Shown here: one piece after another, positions 17,188 to 25,412 of the stretch
Layout of the letters: every line of letters begins with the position of its first letter
Numbering within the stretch: position 1 is the stretch's first letter
Assembly (NCBI GenBank): GCA_965658025.1
Contig: CBFHQL010000005.1
Coordinates: 70,184-134,183, forward strand
Reading direction: 5' to 3'
Length of the DNA stretch: 64,000 nucleotides
Source: UBA3537 sp965658025
GTDB taxonomy: Bacteria; Bacteroidota; Bacteroidia; Flavobacteriales; Flavobacteriaceae
Program-made: the position numbers and the translations under genes
The notes under the pieces: model-generated
Told to the model about the DNA's origin: nothing
What the model saw: only the letters and a program-made list of their open reading frames with translations
Databases searched by the model: none

Positions 17188-18369
17188 TTATAATTTAAAA
17201 TAATCAATATAAGTGTTGAGGTCTTTATCGCCACGTCCCGAAAGACATACGACCACCACATCATCTGGTTTGAATGTTCTGTGTTCAAAAATCGCAAAGG
17301 CATGTGCGGTTTCAATAGCAGGGATGATCCCTTCCAATTGCGAAAGCATTAACCCAGCAGTCATGGCATCATCGTCAGTAATTGGGATGAATTCTGCCCT
17401 TTTGGTGGTGTGCAAATGTGCGTGCATAGGGCCAACACCAGGGTAGTCCAATCCCGCAGAAATGGAATAAGGTTCTGTAATTTGGCCATCTTTGGTTTGC
17501 ATCAAAAGGGTTTTACTTCCGTGAATAATACCTTCTTTGCCGAGAATAGAGGTTGCAGCACTTTCGCCTGTATCAACGCCTTTTCCAGCGGCTTCTACAG
17601 CGATGAGCCCCACACGTTCATCGTCCAAAAAATGATAATAGGCCCCAGCAGCATTGCTACCACCACCCACACAGGCCACCACATAATCTGGATTTTGAGT
17701 ACCTTCTGCTTCGTTCAATTGCCATTTAATTTCTTCTGAAACTACAGATTGAAATCGTGATACCATATCAGGATAGGGGTGTGGCCCCACTGCACTTCCA
17801 ATGATGTAGTGCGTATCCTCAGGATTGTTGATCCAGTCACGAATGGCTTCATTGGTGGCATCTTTTAGGGTGCGACTACCAGAAGTTGCAGGACGAACTT
17901 CGGCACCAAGCATTTTCATTCGCGCTACATTTGGCGCTTGACGAGCAATGTCTATTTCACCCATATAAACAATACATTGAATACCTGCCAAGGCACAAAC
18001 TGTGGCTGTGGCTACGCCATGTTGTCCAGCGCCAGTTTCGGCAATAATTCGAGATTTGCCTAAACGTTTGGCCATCAAAATTTGACCAATGGTATTGTTG
18101 ACTTTGTGGGCTCCAGTATGGCACAAATCTTCTCTTTTAAAATAGATTTTGGTGTTGTATTTTTCTGAAAATCGCTGCGCAAAATACAGTGGTGTTGGTC
18201 GTCCAACATAATCTTTTAATAACTGGTCAAATTCAGCTTTAAAGTCTGGCTCCGCCATAATACTTAAATATTTTTGACGTAATTCTTCAATATTTGGGTA
18301 AAGCATTTCTGGAATAAATGCACCACCAAATTGACCATAATACCCTTTTTCATTTACGTGATAACTCAT
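17188..18369 (-). CDS. trpB: Tryptophan synthase beta subunit
   Basis: PLP enzyme joining indole and serine to make tryptophan. The 393-residue protein contains the PLP lysine in HTGAHKVNNTIGQ, the phosphate-binding loop CVGGGSNAAGAYY, AETGAGQHGVATA around the catalytic Glu, and GLDYPGVGPMHAHL near the alpha-subunit interface. It is the TrpB1 class by length and motifs. The start overlaps the trpF stop by 4 nt (ATGA), and trpA follows at once. Confidence 0.98.
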   Translation of the reverse strand: MSYHVNEKGYYGQFGGAFIPEMLYPNIEELRQKYLSIMAEPDFKAEFDQLLKDYVGRPTPLYFAQRFSEKYNTKIYFKREDLCHTGAHKVNNTIGQILMAKRLGKSRIIAETGAGQHGVATATVCALAGIQCIVYMGEIDIARQAPNVARMKMLGAEVRPATSGSRTLKDATNEAIRDWINNPEDTHYIIGSAVGPHPYPDMVSRFQSVVSEEIKWQLNEAEGTQNPDYVVACVGGGSNAAGAYYHFLDDERVGLIAVEAAGKGVDTGESAATSILGKEGIIHGSKTLLMQTKDGQITEPYSISAGLDYPGVGPMHAHLHTTKRAEFIPITDDDAMTAGLMLSQLEGIIPAIETAHAFAIFEHRTFKPDDVVVVCLSGRGDKDLNTYIDYFKL

Positions 18370-18980
18370 AATTGTTGAATAAAGTTTTTTAGTTTAATAT
18401 CGTCTTTAAGTCCTGGTTTTAGTTCAAATTTACTGTTGATGTCTATTGCATAACACTGCTTGGCTGCGGTACTTTTTTTGAACGTGTTCAAAGATTCTAT
18501 CTGTTCCAATCCAATACCACCACTCAAAAAATAAGGTTTGTCTGCAGTGTAATTTTCCAACACGCTCCAATCAAAACAAAATCCGTTTCCACCAGGATTT
18601 GGACCTTTTGTATCAAAGAGAAAATAATCTACATACGGTTCATAGGGGGTAAGTTGATTAAAATCAAATTCATTTTTTATTGAAAACACTTTGATGATTT
18701 CTAAAGCTTCATTTTTAAGTTGTTTACAAAATTCTGGTGGTTCTTGACCATGCAGTTGAACAGCATCTAAAACATGTTTTTCGATGTTGTTTTTTATATT
18801 TTCGATTGATTCATTAACAAAAACCCCTACTTTTTTTATGGTTTTTGGCACTTCTGGAATGGGTTCTAAAACATAGCGAGGAGATTTTTCATAAAATATA
18901 AAACCCATGTAATCTGGCTTTAGTGCTGCCACATCCAAAATATTGTCTTGATATTTCATGCCACATATTTTCAGTTTCAT
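18366..18980 (-). CDS. trpF: Phosphoribosylanthranilate isomerase
   Basis: Catalyses the Amadori rearrangement of phosphoribosylanthranilate to the CdRP intermediate used by TrpC. The 204-residue (beta/alpha)8 protein starts MKLKICGMKYQDNI with the catalytic Cys in KICG, and has the general-acid Asp in DYFLFDTKGPNPGGNG plus SGGIGLEQI. It is a stand-alone gene, not fused to trpC as in enteric bacteria. It overlaps both trpC and trpB by 4 nt (ATGA on each side). Confidence 0.96.
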   Translation of the reverse strand: MKLKICGMKYQDNILDVAALKPDYMGFIFYEKSPRYVLEPIPEVPKTIKKVGVFVNESIENIKNNIEKHVLDAVQLHGQEPPEFCKQLKNEALEIIKVFSIKNEFDFNQLTPYEPYVDYFLFDTKGPNPGGNGFCFDWSVLENYTADKPYFLSGGIGLEQIESLNTFKKSTAAKQCYAIDINSKFELKPGLKDDIKLKNFIQQL

Positions 18981-19762
18981 GCTTCTAGGGTTTTTATAAA
19001 TTCTGTTGCACTTTCACCTGGGTTATTCGTTTTCATGAAATTTTCACCAATCAAAAATCCTTTGAATCCAAAGGGTTGTAGTGCTTTAATAGCTTCTGTT
19101 GAGCTGATGCCACTTTCTGAAACTTTTACAAATTCGTCGGGGATTAGTGCGCTTAATGCTGTGCTGTGCTTTAGATCGACCTCAAATGTTTTTAAATTTC
19201 TATTGTTTACGCCAATCATGTCCAACGAAGGCATAATAGATTTGTGTAATTCTTCTTCATTGTGGACTTCGAGAAGCACTTCTAAATCGAGCTGTTGCGC
19301 AAATTCAGAAAGGGTTTGGATTTCCGTTCTGCTGAGCACCGCTGCAATCAATAAAATTACATCTGCACCATACGCATTGGCTTCAATTATTTGATAGGGA
19401 TCTATGATAAATTCTTTACGTAAAAGCGGTAAAGCACAGCTGGCTCGTGCAGTGAGTAAATCGTCGAGACTTCCCCCAAAATATTTCATATCTGTAAGTA
19501 CAGACATGCCGCAAACTCCAGCATCTTGATATCCCTTTGCGACGTCTTGAACATTCAAATTTTGGTTGATGATGGCTTTGGATGGTGATCGACGTTTATG
19601 TTCCGCAATGATGCCTGTTGTACTGCTCTTTAAGCGTGATTTTAAAGAATTTTTTGAACGATCAAAAAGAACAGACTGTTGCAGTTGGTTTACAGGAATG
19701 AGTGCTTTTCTTAGCGCTACCTCCTGACGTTTATCTTTTATGATTTTTTCTAGAATCGTCAT
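18977..19762 (-). CDS. trpC: Indole-3-glycerol phosphate synthase
   Basis: Ring-closing decarboxylase of the Trp pathway. The 261-residue TIM barrel has AEHKRRSPSKAII (substrate-phosphate site and catalytic Lys), SVLTDMKYFGGS, PLLRKEFIIDPYQI with a second catalytic Lys, and VNNRNLKTFEVDL. It is mono-functional. The gap to trpD is 1 nt, and trpF overlaps by 4 nt, so translation is tightly coupled. Confidence 0.98.
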   Translation of the reverse strand: MTILEKIIKDKRQEVALRKALIPVNQLQQSVLFDRSKNSLKSRLKSSTTGIIAEHKRRSPSKAIINQNLNVQDVAKGYQDAGVCGMSVLTDMKYFGGSLDDLLTARASCALPLLRKEFIIDPYQIIEANAYGADVILLIAAVLSRTEIQTLSEFAQQLDLEVLLEVHNEEELHKSIMPSLDMIGVNNRNLKTFEVDLKHSTALSALIPDEFVKVSESGISSTEAIKALQPFGFKGFLIGENFMKTNNPGESATEFIKTLEA

Positions 19763-19763
19763 G

Positions 19764-20750
19764 TTATAGTGCGGTTAATTTTGTCAGACATGTTTTGGCT
19801 TTGCCACTCAGTAAACTTTCTTGAGCATGTTCAAATCCTTCTTTGTGGGTGATTTGTTTTGCGGTAGCAATAGCCAATCCAGCATTGGCACAGACCACAT
19901 TATTTTGTGCTTCGGTTCCTTTTCCAGAGATGATGGAATCGAAAATTTTAGTAGCTTCTTGAACAGTGTTGCCTCCAAATATTGTTGTTGGTGCAATGGA
20001 CTGCACATCCAAATCGCTTGGAGTAAATAACAATTCCGATTGGTTGGAAACAATTTTTGCAGAATTGGTTAATGAGAGTTCGTCGTATCCCCCCAAATCA
20101 TGAACAATGCTGTAGTTTTTATCAGTTTGCTGATAGAGGTAGTTGTATAATCTTAACAATTCTAAATTGAATACGCCTACCATTTGATGTTTTGGAAAGG
20201 ATGGATTGACCATAGGCCCCAACATATTAAAAAACGTTTTGATGCCCAATGCTTTTCTTATGGGTGCTACATTTTTCATTGCAGGATGAAACAATGGGGC
20301 GTGAAGCACACAAATATTTGCGGTTTCTATGGCTTTTTTTAGGTGGTCTTGGTCATTTGAAAAAGTGACCCCCAAAGCTTCCAAAACATTGGAAGAACCA
20401 CAGGCCGAAGACACGCCATAGTTTCCGTGTTTGGCTACAGCAACACCGGCACCAGCGGTTACAAAAGATGAAAGTGTAGAAATATTGAATGTATCTTTAC
20501 CGTCACCACCTGTTCCGCACAAATCAATAGGATTATAGCTTTTCAGATCTACAGCAATACACAGTTCCAACAGGGCATCTCTAAAGCCCTGTAGTTCCTC
20601 TACAGTAATGCTACGCATCATATATACCGTTAGAAAAGAAGCGATTTGCGTCTGATTATAATCTCCTTTAGAAATACTGATCAGAATTTGTTTTGCTTCT
20701 TCAGCACTAATGCTTTCGTGGTTTATGAGTCGATTTAAGAGTACTTTCAT
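19764..20750 (-). CDS. trpD: Anthranilate phosphoribosyltransferase
   Basis: Transfers the phosphoribosyl group of PRPP to anthranilate. The 328-residue protein has the PRPP-binding glycine motif DLCGTGGDGKDTFNIST, KHGNYGVSSACGSSNVLEALG, and NMLGPMVNPSFPKHQMVGVF. It is mono-functional, not fused to the TrpG amidotransferase. trpG lies 4 nt upstream and trpC 1 nt downstream. Confidence 0.98.
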   Translation of the reverse strand: MKVLLNRLINHESISAEEAKQILISISKGDYNQTQIASFLTVYMMRSITVEELQGFRDALLELCIAVDLKSYNPIDLCGTGGDGKDTFNISTLSSFVTAGAGVAVAKHGNYGVSSACGSSNVLEALGVTFSNDQDHLKKAIETANICVLHAPLFHPAMKNVAPIRKALGIKTFFNMLGPMVNPSFPKHQMVGVFNLELLRLYNYLYQQTDKNYSIVHDLGGYDELSLTNSAKIVSNQSELLFTPSDLDVQSIAPTTIFGGNTVQEATKIFDSIISGKGTEAQNNVVCANAGLAIATAKQITHKEGFEHAQESLLSGKAKTCLTKLTAL

Positions 20751-20754
20751 TTCT

Positions 20755-21321
20755 TTATGAATTAATCCAATTTTTTAACATAGTTTTTCCATCTGGAGTC
20801 AATACAGACTCTGGATGAAACTGCACTCCTTTGACATCAAAATCTCTGTGTCTGAGTGCCATTATTTGATTGTTTTCATCAACGGACGTTATTTCAAGAC
20901 AGTCTGGAAGTTGACCTTTTACAACCCAAGAATGATAACGACCAACGTCAATGACTGGCCCTGTGTTTTTGAACAAAATTTCATCTTCTGAGGTGATTTT
21001 AACTTTGGTTTGAACGCCGTGATACACGGTATCTAAGTTGTGTAGTTCAGCGCCAAAAACCTCGCCAATGGCTTGCATTCCAAGACAAACACCCAATATG
21101 CTTTTTGTTGGCGCATAGGTTTTGATTATGGGTTTAAGAAGTCCAGCTTCATCAGGGATACCAGGGCCTGGAGAGAGTACAATTTTGTCAAAAGGGACAA
21201 CATCGTCTAACTCGAGCCGATCGTTGCGAACAACTTCAACCCTGCATTCCAAATCTTCTAAATAGTGTACCAAATTATAAGTAAAACTGTCGTAATTGTC
21301 TATGACTAAAATATCTTTCAT
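20755..21321 (-). CDS. trpG: Anthranilate synthase component II (glutamine amidotransferase)
   Basis: Supplies ammonia from glutamine to TrpE. The 188-residue class I amidotransferase shows the oxyanion strand LSPGPGIPDEAG, the nucleophile Cys in LGVCLGMQAIGE, and the His-Glu pair in GVQFHPESVLTPDG. In many bacteria the same subunit also serves p-aminobenzoate synthase, and I cannot exclude that here. It lies 1 nt from trpE and 4 nt from trpD in the trp operon. Confidence 0.97.
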   Translation of the reverse strand: MKDILVIDNYDSFTYNLVHYLEDLECRVEVVRNDRLELDDVVPFDKIVLSPGPGIPDEAGLLKPIIKTYAPTKSILGVCLGMQAIGEVFGAELHNLDTVYHGVQTKVKITSEDEILFKNTGPVIDVGRYHSWVVKGQLPDCLEITSVDENNQIMALRHRDFDVKGVQFHPESVLTPDGKTMLKNWINS

Positions 21322-21322
21322 G

Positions 21323-22723
21323 TTAAATTTTTTCTGCCCGTTTGATGGCTTTTGTAAGGGCGCCTAGCTTGTTATAAACTTCTTGTAATTCATTTTCGGA
21401 ATTCGATTTTGATACGATTCCTGCACCTGCTTGCCAGTGCAATTGTTGATTTTTGCTCAAAAAAGTTCGGATCATAATGGCGTGGTTATAATTGCCTTTA
21501 AAATCCATAAACCCAATCGCGCCTCCATAGAATCCTCGACTGTTTTTTTCATAGGTTTCTATCAGCTCCATCGCTTTATACTTTGGCGCTCCTGAAAGTG
21601 TTCCAGCAGGAAAAGTATCGGCTACAATTTGCATGGTAGGTGTTTGATCTCGAACCGTACCCACAACTTTACTAACCAAGTGAATCACGTGTGAAAAAAA
21701 TTGAATTTCACGATAGTTTTCTACGTTAACCTCTGAGCAATGACGGCTAAGGTCGTTTCGGGCCAAATCGACAAGCATGACATGTTCACTATTTTCTTTT
21801 TCATCGTCCACTAATTCTTGTGCCAATGCGGAGTCTTTCATATCATCTCCAGATCGAGCAAAGGTTCCTGCTATGGGATGAATTTCAGCGTTTTTATTTT
21901 TTACGACAAGTTGAGCTTCAGGAGAACTTCCAAAAATTTTAAATGATCCATAGTCAAAGTAAAACAAGTAGGGCGAAGGATTTATACTGCGTAAAGCACG
22001 ATATACATTAAAGTCGTCTCCTTTAAATTTTTGTTGAAATTTACGCGATAAAACCAACTGAAATACATCGCCTCTTTGGCAGTGTTTTTTGGCAATCTCC
22101 ACATGATTTTTAAACTCATCATCGGTTAAATTGGATTCAATGGCATTGGTAGTTTCAAAGCCATATACTGCAAATCGATCCATGCTGATGATGTGGTGCA
22201 ATTCGTCAATGTTATTTTCATTCTCATAGCAATGTGCAAAAATATATGCTTCGTTTTTGAAATGATTTATCGCTATAATGTTCTGATATACAGCATATTG
22301 TAATTCAGGTATTGCTATAGAGTTTTCTTTGGCTGATAGCTCAATGGTTTCAAAATATTTTACTGCATCATAAGCCGTATACCCAAAAAGCCCATTATTT
22401 ATAAATTTAAATTCATCATTGGTTTGGGTTTCAAATTGTTTTGTGAACTGATGAATTTCATTGGTTACTTCGCTGTTTTCTATAGTCGCACTTTCTTTTG
22501 TGTGGTCAGGATATATTTTTGTCAGCGTGTTGCCTTGTATTTTGATTGATGCTATGGGGTTGCAACAGATGTACGAAAAACTATTGTCGTTTCCATGGTA
22601 GTCGCTACTTTCCAGCAGCATACTGTTGGGAAATTTATCTCTAATTTTCAAGTAAATACTAACAGGCGAAAGCGTATCTGCCAATATTTTTTTGTAGTGT
22701 GTATGTAGTTTATATGTTTTCAT
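21323..22723 (-). CDS. trpE: Anthranilate synthase component I
   Basis: Commits chorismate to tryptophan by forming anthranilate with TrpG. The 466-residue protein keeps the N-terminal feedback-inhibition motif LLES-x10-S (LLESSDYHGNDNSFS), so allosteric Trp inhibition is expected in addition to attenuation. The chorismate-binding domain has GSSPEAQLVVKN, PIAGTFARSGDD, DLARNDLSRHC, FPAGTLSGAPKYKAME and the ending QAGAGIVSKSNSENE. It is the first structural gene of the trp operon. Its ATG stands 3 nt after the U-tract of the attenuator terminator, with no room for a Shine-Dalgarno site, as is usual in Bacteroidota. Confidence 0.98.
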   Translation of the reverse strand: MKTYKLHTHYKKILADTLSPVSIYLKIRDKFPNSMLLESSDYHGNDNSFSYICCNPIASIKIQGNTLTKIYPDHTKESATIENSEVTNEIHQFTKQFETQTNDEFKFINNGLFGYTAYDAVKYFETIELSAKENSIAIPELQYAVYQNIIAINHFKNEAYIFAHCYENENNIDELHHIISMDRFAVYGFETTNAIESNLTDDEFKNHVEIAKKHCQRGDVFQLVLSRKFQQKFKGDDFNVYRALRSINPSPYLFYFDYGSFKIFGSSPEAQLVVKNKNAEIHPIAGTFARSGDDMKDSALAQELVDDEKENSEHVMLVDLARNDLSRHCSEVNVENYREIQFFSHVIHLVSKVVGTVRDQTPTMQIVADTFPAGTLSGAPKYKAMELIETYEKNSRGFYGGAIGFMDFKGNYNHAIMIRTFLSKNQQLHWQAGAGIVSKSNSENELQEVYNKLGALTKAIKRAEKI

Positions 22724-22724
22724 T

Positions 22725-22757
22725 TAAAAAAAAAAGGCCTGTCGTGATGACAAGCCT
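22725..22757 (-). terminator. trp operon attenuator (intrinsic terminator)
   Basis: In the leftward transcript the stem AGGCUUGUC (22757-22749) pairs with GACAGGCCU (22743-22735) around a 5-nt loop. That makes 9 pairs including one G-U wobble. A run of about ten U residues immediately before the trpE ATG follows. A terminator between a Trp-rich leader peptide and trpE is the expected position for transcription attenuation. Confidence 0.9.
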
Positions 22758-22789
22758 AGATATATTTATATACGAGGGGTGCTCACGAC
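22741..22789 (-). promoter_or_regulatory. Alternative (antiterminator) pairing of the trp leader
   Basis: The minus-strand segment GTCGTGA (22789-22783) overlaps the stop of the leader peptide. It is perfectly complementary to TCACGAC (22747-22741), which includes the terminator loop and part of its 3' arm. The 7-bp pairing and the terminator are mutually exclusive. A ribosome stalled at the Trp codons (22815-22807) would leave GTCGTGA free to pair and so allow read-through. A ribosome at the stop codon would mask it and let the terminator form. Confidence 0.75.
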
Positions 22790-22839
22790 TGTTGAAATCG
22801 AGTTGCCCACCACCAAGTATTTTGTTTTGTATTATTCAT
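22783..22839 (-). CDS. trpL: trp operon leader peptide with three consecutive Trp codons
   Basis: An 18-codon reading frame, MNNTKQNTWWWATRFQQS, from ATG (complement of 22837-22839) to TGA (complement of 22783-22785). The run TGG TGG TGG at 22815-22807 is what is expected of a regulatory peptide that senses charged tRNA-Trp. It sits directly after a perfect promoter and before a terminator hairpin in front of trpE. The product itself should have no function beyond its translation. It is too short for ordinary gene finders. Confidence 0.92.
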   Translation of the reverse strand: MNNTKQNTWWWATRFQQS

Positions 22840-22847
22840 ATTTTGGC

Positions 22848-22878
22848 CAAATATAAGCACCTTTTTTTATAGTACAAA
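22848..22878 (-). promoter_or_regulatory. Promoter of the trp operon
   Basis: On the minus strand, TTTG (complement of 22875-22878) is followed by exactly 19 nt and TATATTTG (complement of 22848-22855). This is an ideal match to the Bacteroidota TTTG-N19-TAnnTTTG promoter. Transcription should begin near 22843, only about 4 nt before the leader peptide's ATG, so the leader would be nearly leaderless. Confidence 0.85.
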
Positions 22879-22893
22879 TATTTTTTTAAATAT

Positions 22894-23457
22894 TTAAAAT
22901 TTTAATTTAACATTGAGGTCAAATTCATCGTATATAGCACGGTCTTTTAATCCGTCAAAAAAGCTCGCTGAGCCATACTTTACATCAAATTTTGTGCGGT
23001 CAATTTTCAACTCAGTCACTGCAGAATCTTTAAACAGTTCCATTGTAAAAGTAACTTCATTTGTAATGCCTTTAATGGTTAAATCTCCTTTTATGAAGTA
23101 TTTATTTCCATTTTGCTTTACTGATGTAAAATTTAAAAGCGCTGCTTTGTGTTTTTTAACTCCAAAAAAGTCATCGCTTTTCAAATGTCCGTCAAGTTTT
23201 GCTTTGTAGTCTCCTTCAATATCTGTGGTATTGATGGTCGTCATATCCATTACAAATTTACCTCCTGTAAGTTTGTTGCCTTCAAAAATAAGTGCTCCGC
23301 TATCCAAAGAGATTGTTCCTTCGTGTTGTCCTGTGACTTTATACCCAGTCCATTTCACAATACTTTCTTCAACATTAATAGGTTTGATTGTTTCTGCATT
23401 GAATGCAAAAAGTGTAAGTGCTACAAATGCTATAACTAATAATTTAATTGGTTTCAT
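22894..23457 (-). CDS. YceI family periplasmic protein
   Basis: A 187-residue exported protein with a signal peptide (MKPIKLLVIAFVALTLFAF, cut near FNA) and a YceI lipocalin-like beta barrel. Landmarks are SIVKWTGYKVTGQHEGTI, LTGGKFVMDMTTINTTD, HLKSDDFFGVKKH and GDLTIKGITNEVTF. YceI proteins bind polyisoprenoids or other hydrophobic ligands, and the ligand here is unknown. The ATG at 23457 was chosen over a longer frame because it places the signal peptide at the N-terminus. It lies just upstream of the trp promoter in the same direction, with no obvious terminator between them. Confidence 0.9.
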   Translation of the reverse strand: MKPIKLLVIAFVALTLFAFNAETIKPINVEESIVKWTGYKVTGQHEGTISLDSGALIFEGNKLTGGKFVMDMTTINTTDIEGDYKAKLDGHLKSDDFFGVKKHKAALLNFTSVKQNGNKYFIKGDLTIKGITNEVTFTMELFKDSAVTELKIDRTKFDVKYGSASFFDGLKDRAIYDEFDLNVKLKF

Positions 23458-23550
23458 AAGGTTGTAATTTTTTAATTGCCTCACAAAGTTCTAAATTTAA
23501 TTTCAAAAATTGTAATTTAGTCAATAAATTTTTGTTAAAGTTTTATTGGT

Positions 23551-24027
23551 ATGAAATTCCTCAAAATTACTGTTTTACTCCTACTTGTTTTTAGTTGTGA
23601 ACCAAAACAAGACAAATTGGAAGTGTATGATTTTCAAGGAGTTGAACAGTTTTTGTATTCTAATGATTCTAAAACTCATGTGGTTAATTTTTGGGCTACT
23701 TGGTGTGCGCCTTGTGTGAAAGAATTGCCTTACTTTGAGCAAATTCAAGACAAATATGCAGACGAGGTAGAGGTCATCCTCATAAGTTTGGACTTTCCAA
23801 GCCAATATGAGACAAAATTAAAACCCTTTTTAAAAGAAAAACAATTAAAATCAAAAGTCATCGTTTTAGATGATGTAGACATGAATTCTTGGATTCCAAA
23901 AATTGATTCAAAATGGGATGGAGCTATTCCTGTCACTCTAATTTACAATAAGAAAAAACGTCAATTTTATCCCCAGTCATTTACTTATGATCAATTGATG
24001 ACTGAGGTTAAAAAATTTATAAACTAA
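23551..24027 (+). CDS. TlpA-like thioredoxin-fold lipoprotein
   Basis: A 158-residue exported protein with a lipoprotein signal (VLLLLVFSC, Cys about 16) and a thioredoxin fold. The active site is NFWATWCAPCVKELP (WCAPC, residues near 50-54), and the cis-Pro region is DGAIPVTLIYN. It probably reduces or transfers disulfides in the periplasm, for example in cytochrome c or outer-membrane protein maturation, but the partner is not shown. It is followed 11 nt later by a second thioredoxin-like gene and then two rhodaneses in one direction, suggesting a redox/sulfur operon. Confidence 0.9.
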   Translation: MKFLKITVLLLLVFSCEPKQDKLEVYDFQGVEQFLYSNDSKTHVVNFWATWCAPCVKELPYFEQIQDKYADEVEVILISLDFPSQYETKLKPFLKEKQLKSKVIVLDDVDMNSWIPKIDSKWDGAIPVTLIYNKKKRQFYPQSFTYDQLMTEVKKFIN

Positions 24028-24038
24028 AACTCTAAATC

Positions 24039-24638
24039 ATGAAAAAAATAAATTTATTTTTTCTAGCCACTTTTTTTACAACCACAGTGCTTTCAGCCCA
24101 AAGCGGCTACGATATTGGCGCAACTGCAACTGATTTCAAACTTGAAAATATAGACCGGACTTTTGTGTCACTTTCAGATTTTGAAGAGGCCAAAGGATTT
24201 ATTGTTGTATTCACATGCAACACCTGTCCTTATGCTGTTGCCTACGAAGATCGCATTGAGGCGCTCAACAAAAAGTATGCCTCTAAAGGATATCCTGTTG
24301 TTGCCATTATGCCCAATAATATTGAAATCAAACCTGGAGATTCTTTAAATGCTATGAAACAGCGCGCCAAAGAAAAAGGATTTACGTTTCCTTACCTCAT
24401 TGATCGTGAGCAAACTATTTTCCCGCAATATGGTGCGACCAAAACACCACATGTATATATTTTAGAAAAAACTAAAGATGCTAATATAGTACGCTACATT
24501 GGTGCAATTGACGACAATTACAAAGATGCTGATGCAGTTGATAAAAAATATGTTGAAGATGCCGTAAATGCTTTATTGGCAAAAAAACCTATACCCGTCA
24601 CAAAAACACGTGCCATTGGTTGTTCAATTAAAATTTAA
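24039..24638 (+). CDS. Exported thioredoxin family (redoxin) protein
   Basis: A 199-residue protein with a cleavable signal peptide (MKKINLFFLATFFTTTVLSAQ) and an AhpC/TSA-like thioredoxin fold: IGATATDFKLENIDRTFVSLSDF, then VVFTCNTCPYAVAYEDRI with the redox pair CNTC, and KTPHVYILE as the cis-Pro loop. The CxxC after FT instead of WC marks the periplasmic 'redoxin' class often found in Flavobacteriia. The function (peroxidase or disulfide reductase) is unassigned. It is the second gene of the presumed redox operon. Confidence 0.88.
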   Translation: MKKINLFFLATFFTTTVLSAQSGYDIGATATDFKLENIDRTFVSLSDFEEAKGFIVVFTCNTCPYAVAYEDRIEALNKKYASKGYPVVAIMPNNIEIKPGDSLNAMKQRAKEKGFTFPYLIDREQTIFPQYGATKTPHVYILEKTKDANIVRYIGAIDDNYKDADAVDKKYVEDAVNALLAKKPIPVTKTRAIGCSIKI

Positions 24639-24692
24639 ATGTAACAATTTGACTATTATAACGTCTTATCATAATATAACTTTAAACCAAAA

Positions 24693-25004
24693 ATGAAAAA
24701 CTTAACGCAAGAAGAATGGGTAAATGAGCTTTCAAAAACACCTGGAGCAAAAATACTGGACGTCCGTACAGATGCTGAAATTGAAGAAGGTATCATACCT
24801 AATGCTTTTAACATTGATATTTACAAAGGTCAAGGATTTATATCCGAATTAGAAAAGCTAGACAAAAATGACCACTATTTTGTGTATTGTAGAGCAGGAT
24901 CGCGAAGCGCTCAAGCTTGTGCTGTGATGCAACAAATGGGATTTGAACACACCTACAATTTAGAGGGAGGATTTAGTGAATGGACAGGTGATGTTGAACA
25001 CTAA
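24693..25004 (+). CDS. Cytoplasmic rhodanese-like protein
   Basis: A 103-residue single rhodanese domain. The opening EEWVNELSKTPGAKILDVRTDAEIEEG is the classic LDVRxxxE strand. The active loop FVYCRAGSRSAQAC has the catalytic Cys in a six-residue CRAGSR loop, the sulfurtransferase type. No signal peptide is present, so it should be cytoplasmic, unlike the next gene. It would handle sulfane sulfur, but no acceptor is known here. Confidence 0.9.
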   Translation: MKNLTQEEWVNELSKTPGAKILDVRTDAEIEEGIIPNAFNIDIYKGQGFISELEKLDKNDHYFVYCRAGSRSAQACAVMQQMGFEHTYNLEGGFSEWTGDVEH

Positions 25005-25016
25005 ATATAAATTATC

Positions 25017-25412
25017 ATGAAGAATTTTTTTTTACTAACGACTTTGGTTTGTGCTTGTTTTTTTTACAATTGTAAGCAGCAAACAAAGACACAAAATTTA
25101 CAACTTATCACTTCTGAGGAAATGGAAGAATTATTGAACTTGGAAGACATTCAATTGGTCGATGTTCGTACGCCTTCAGAGTACAATGAGGGGCATGTAC
25201 CTAATGCACTAAATATAGATTTTTTGGATGAAAATTTTGACAAACAAATTGAATCTCTTGACAAATCTAAACCTATAATTGTATATTGTAAGTCTGGAGG
25301 CAGAAGTGCCAAATGTGCTTCCAAACTTGCTGAAAAAGGGTTTGAAAAAATCTATGATTTAGAAGGTGGATTTTCTCAGTGGAAATTCAAAGGATTGTCT
25401 ATCGAATACTAG
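25017..25412 (+). CDS. Rhodanese-like lipoprotein
   Basis: A 131-residue protein with a lipoprotein signal (LVCACFFYNC, Cys about 19) and one rhodanese domain: DIQLVDVRTPSEYNEGHVPNALNI and the catalytic loop IVYCKSGGRSAKCA. It resembles the preceding cytoplasmic rhodanese but is exported to the envelope, so the pair covers two compartments. It is the last gene of the presumed redox/sulfur operon. The stop interlocks with the convergent nucleotidyltransferase gene (shared CTAG). Confidence 0.9.
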   Translation: MKNFFLLTTLVCACFFYNCKQQTKTQNLQLITSEEMEELLNLEDIQLVDVRTPSEYNEGHVPNALNIDFLDENFDKQIESLDKSKPIIVYCKSGGRSAKCASKLAEKGFEKIYDLEGGFSQWKFKGLSIEY

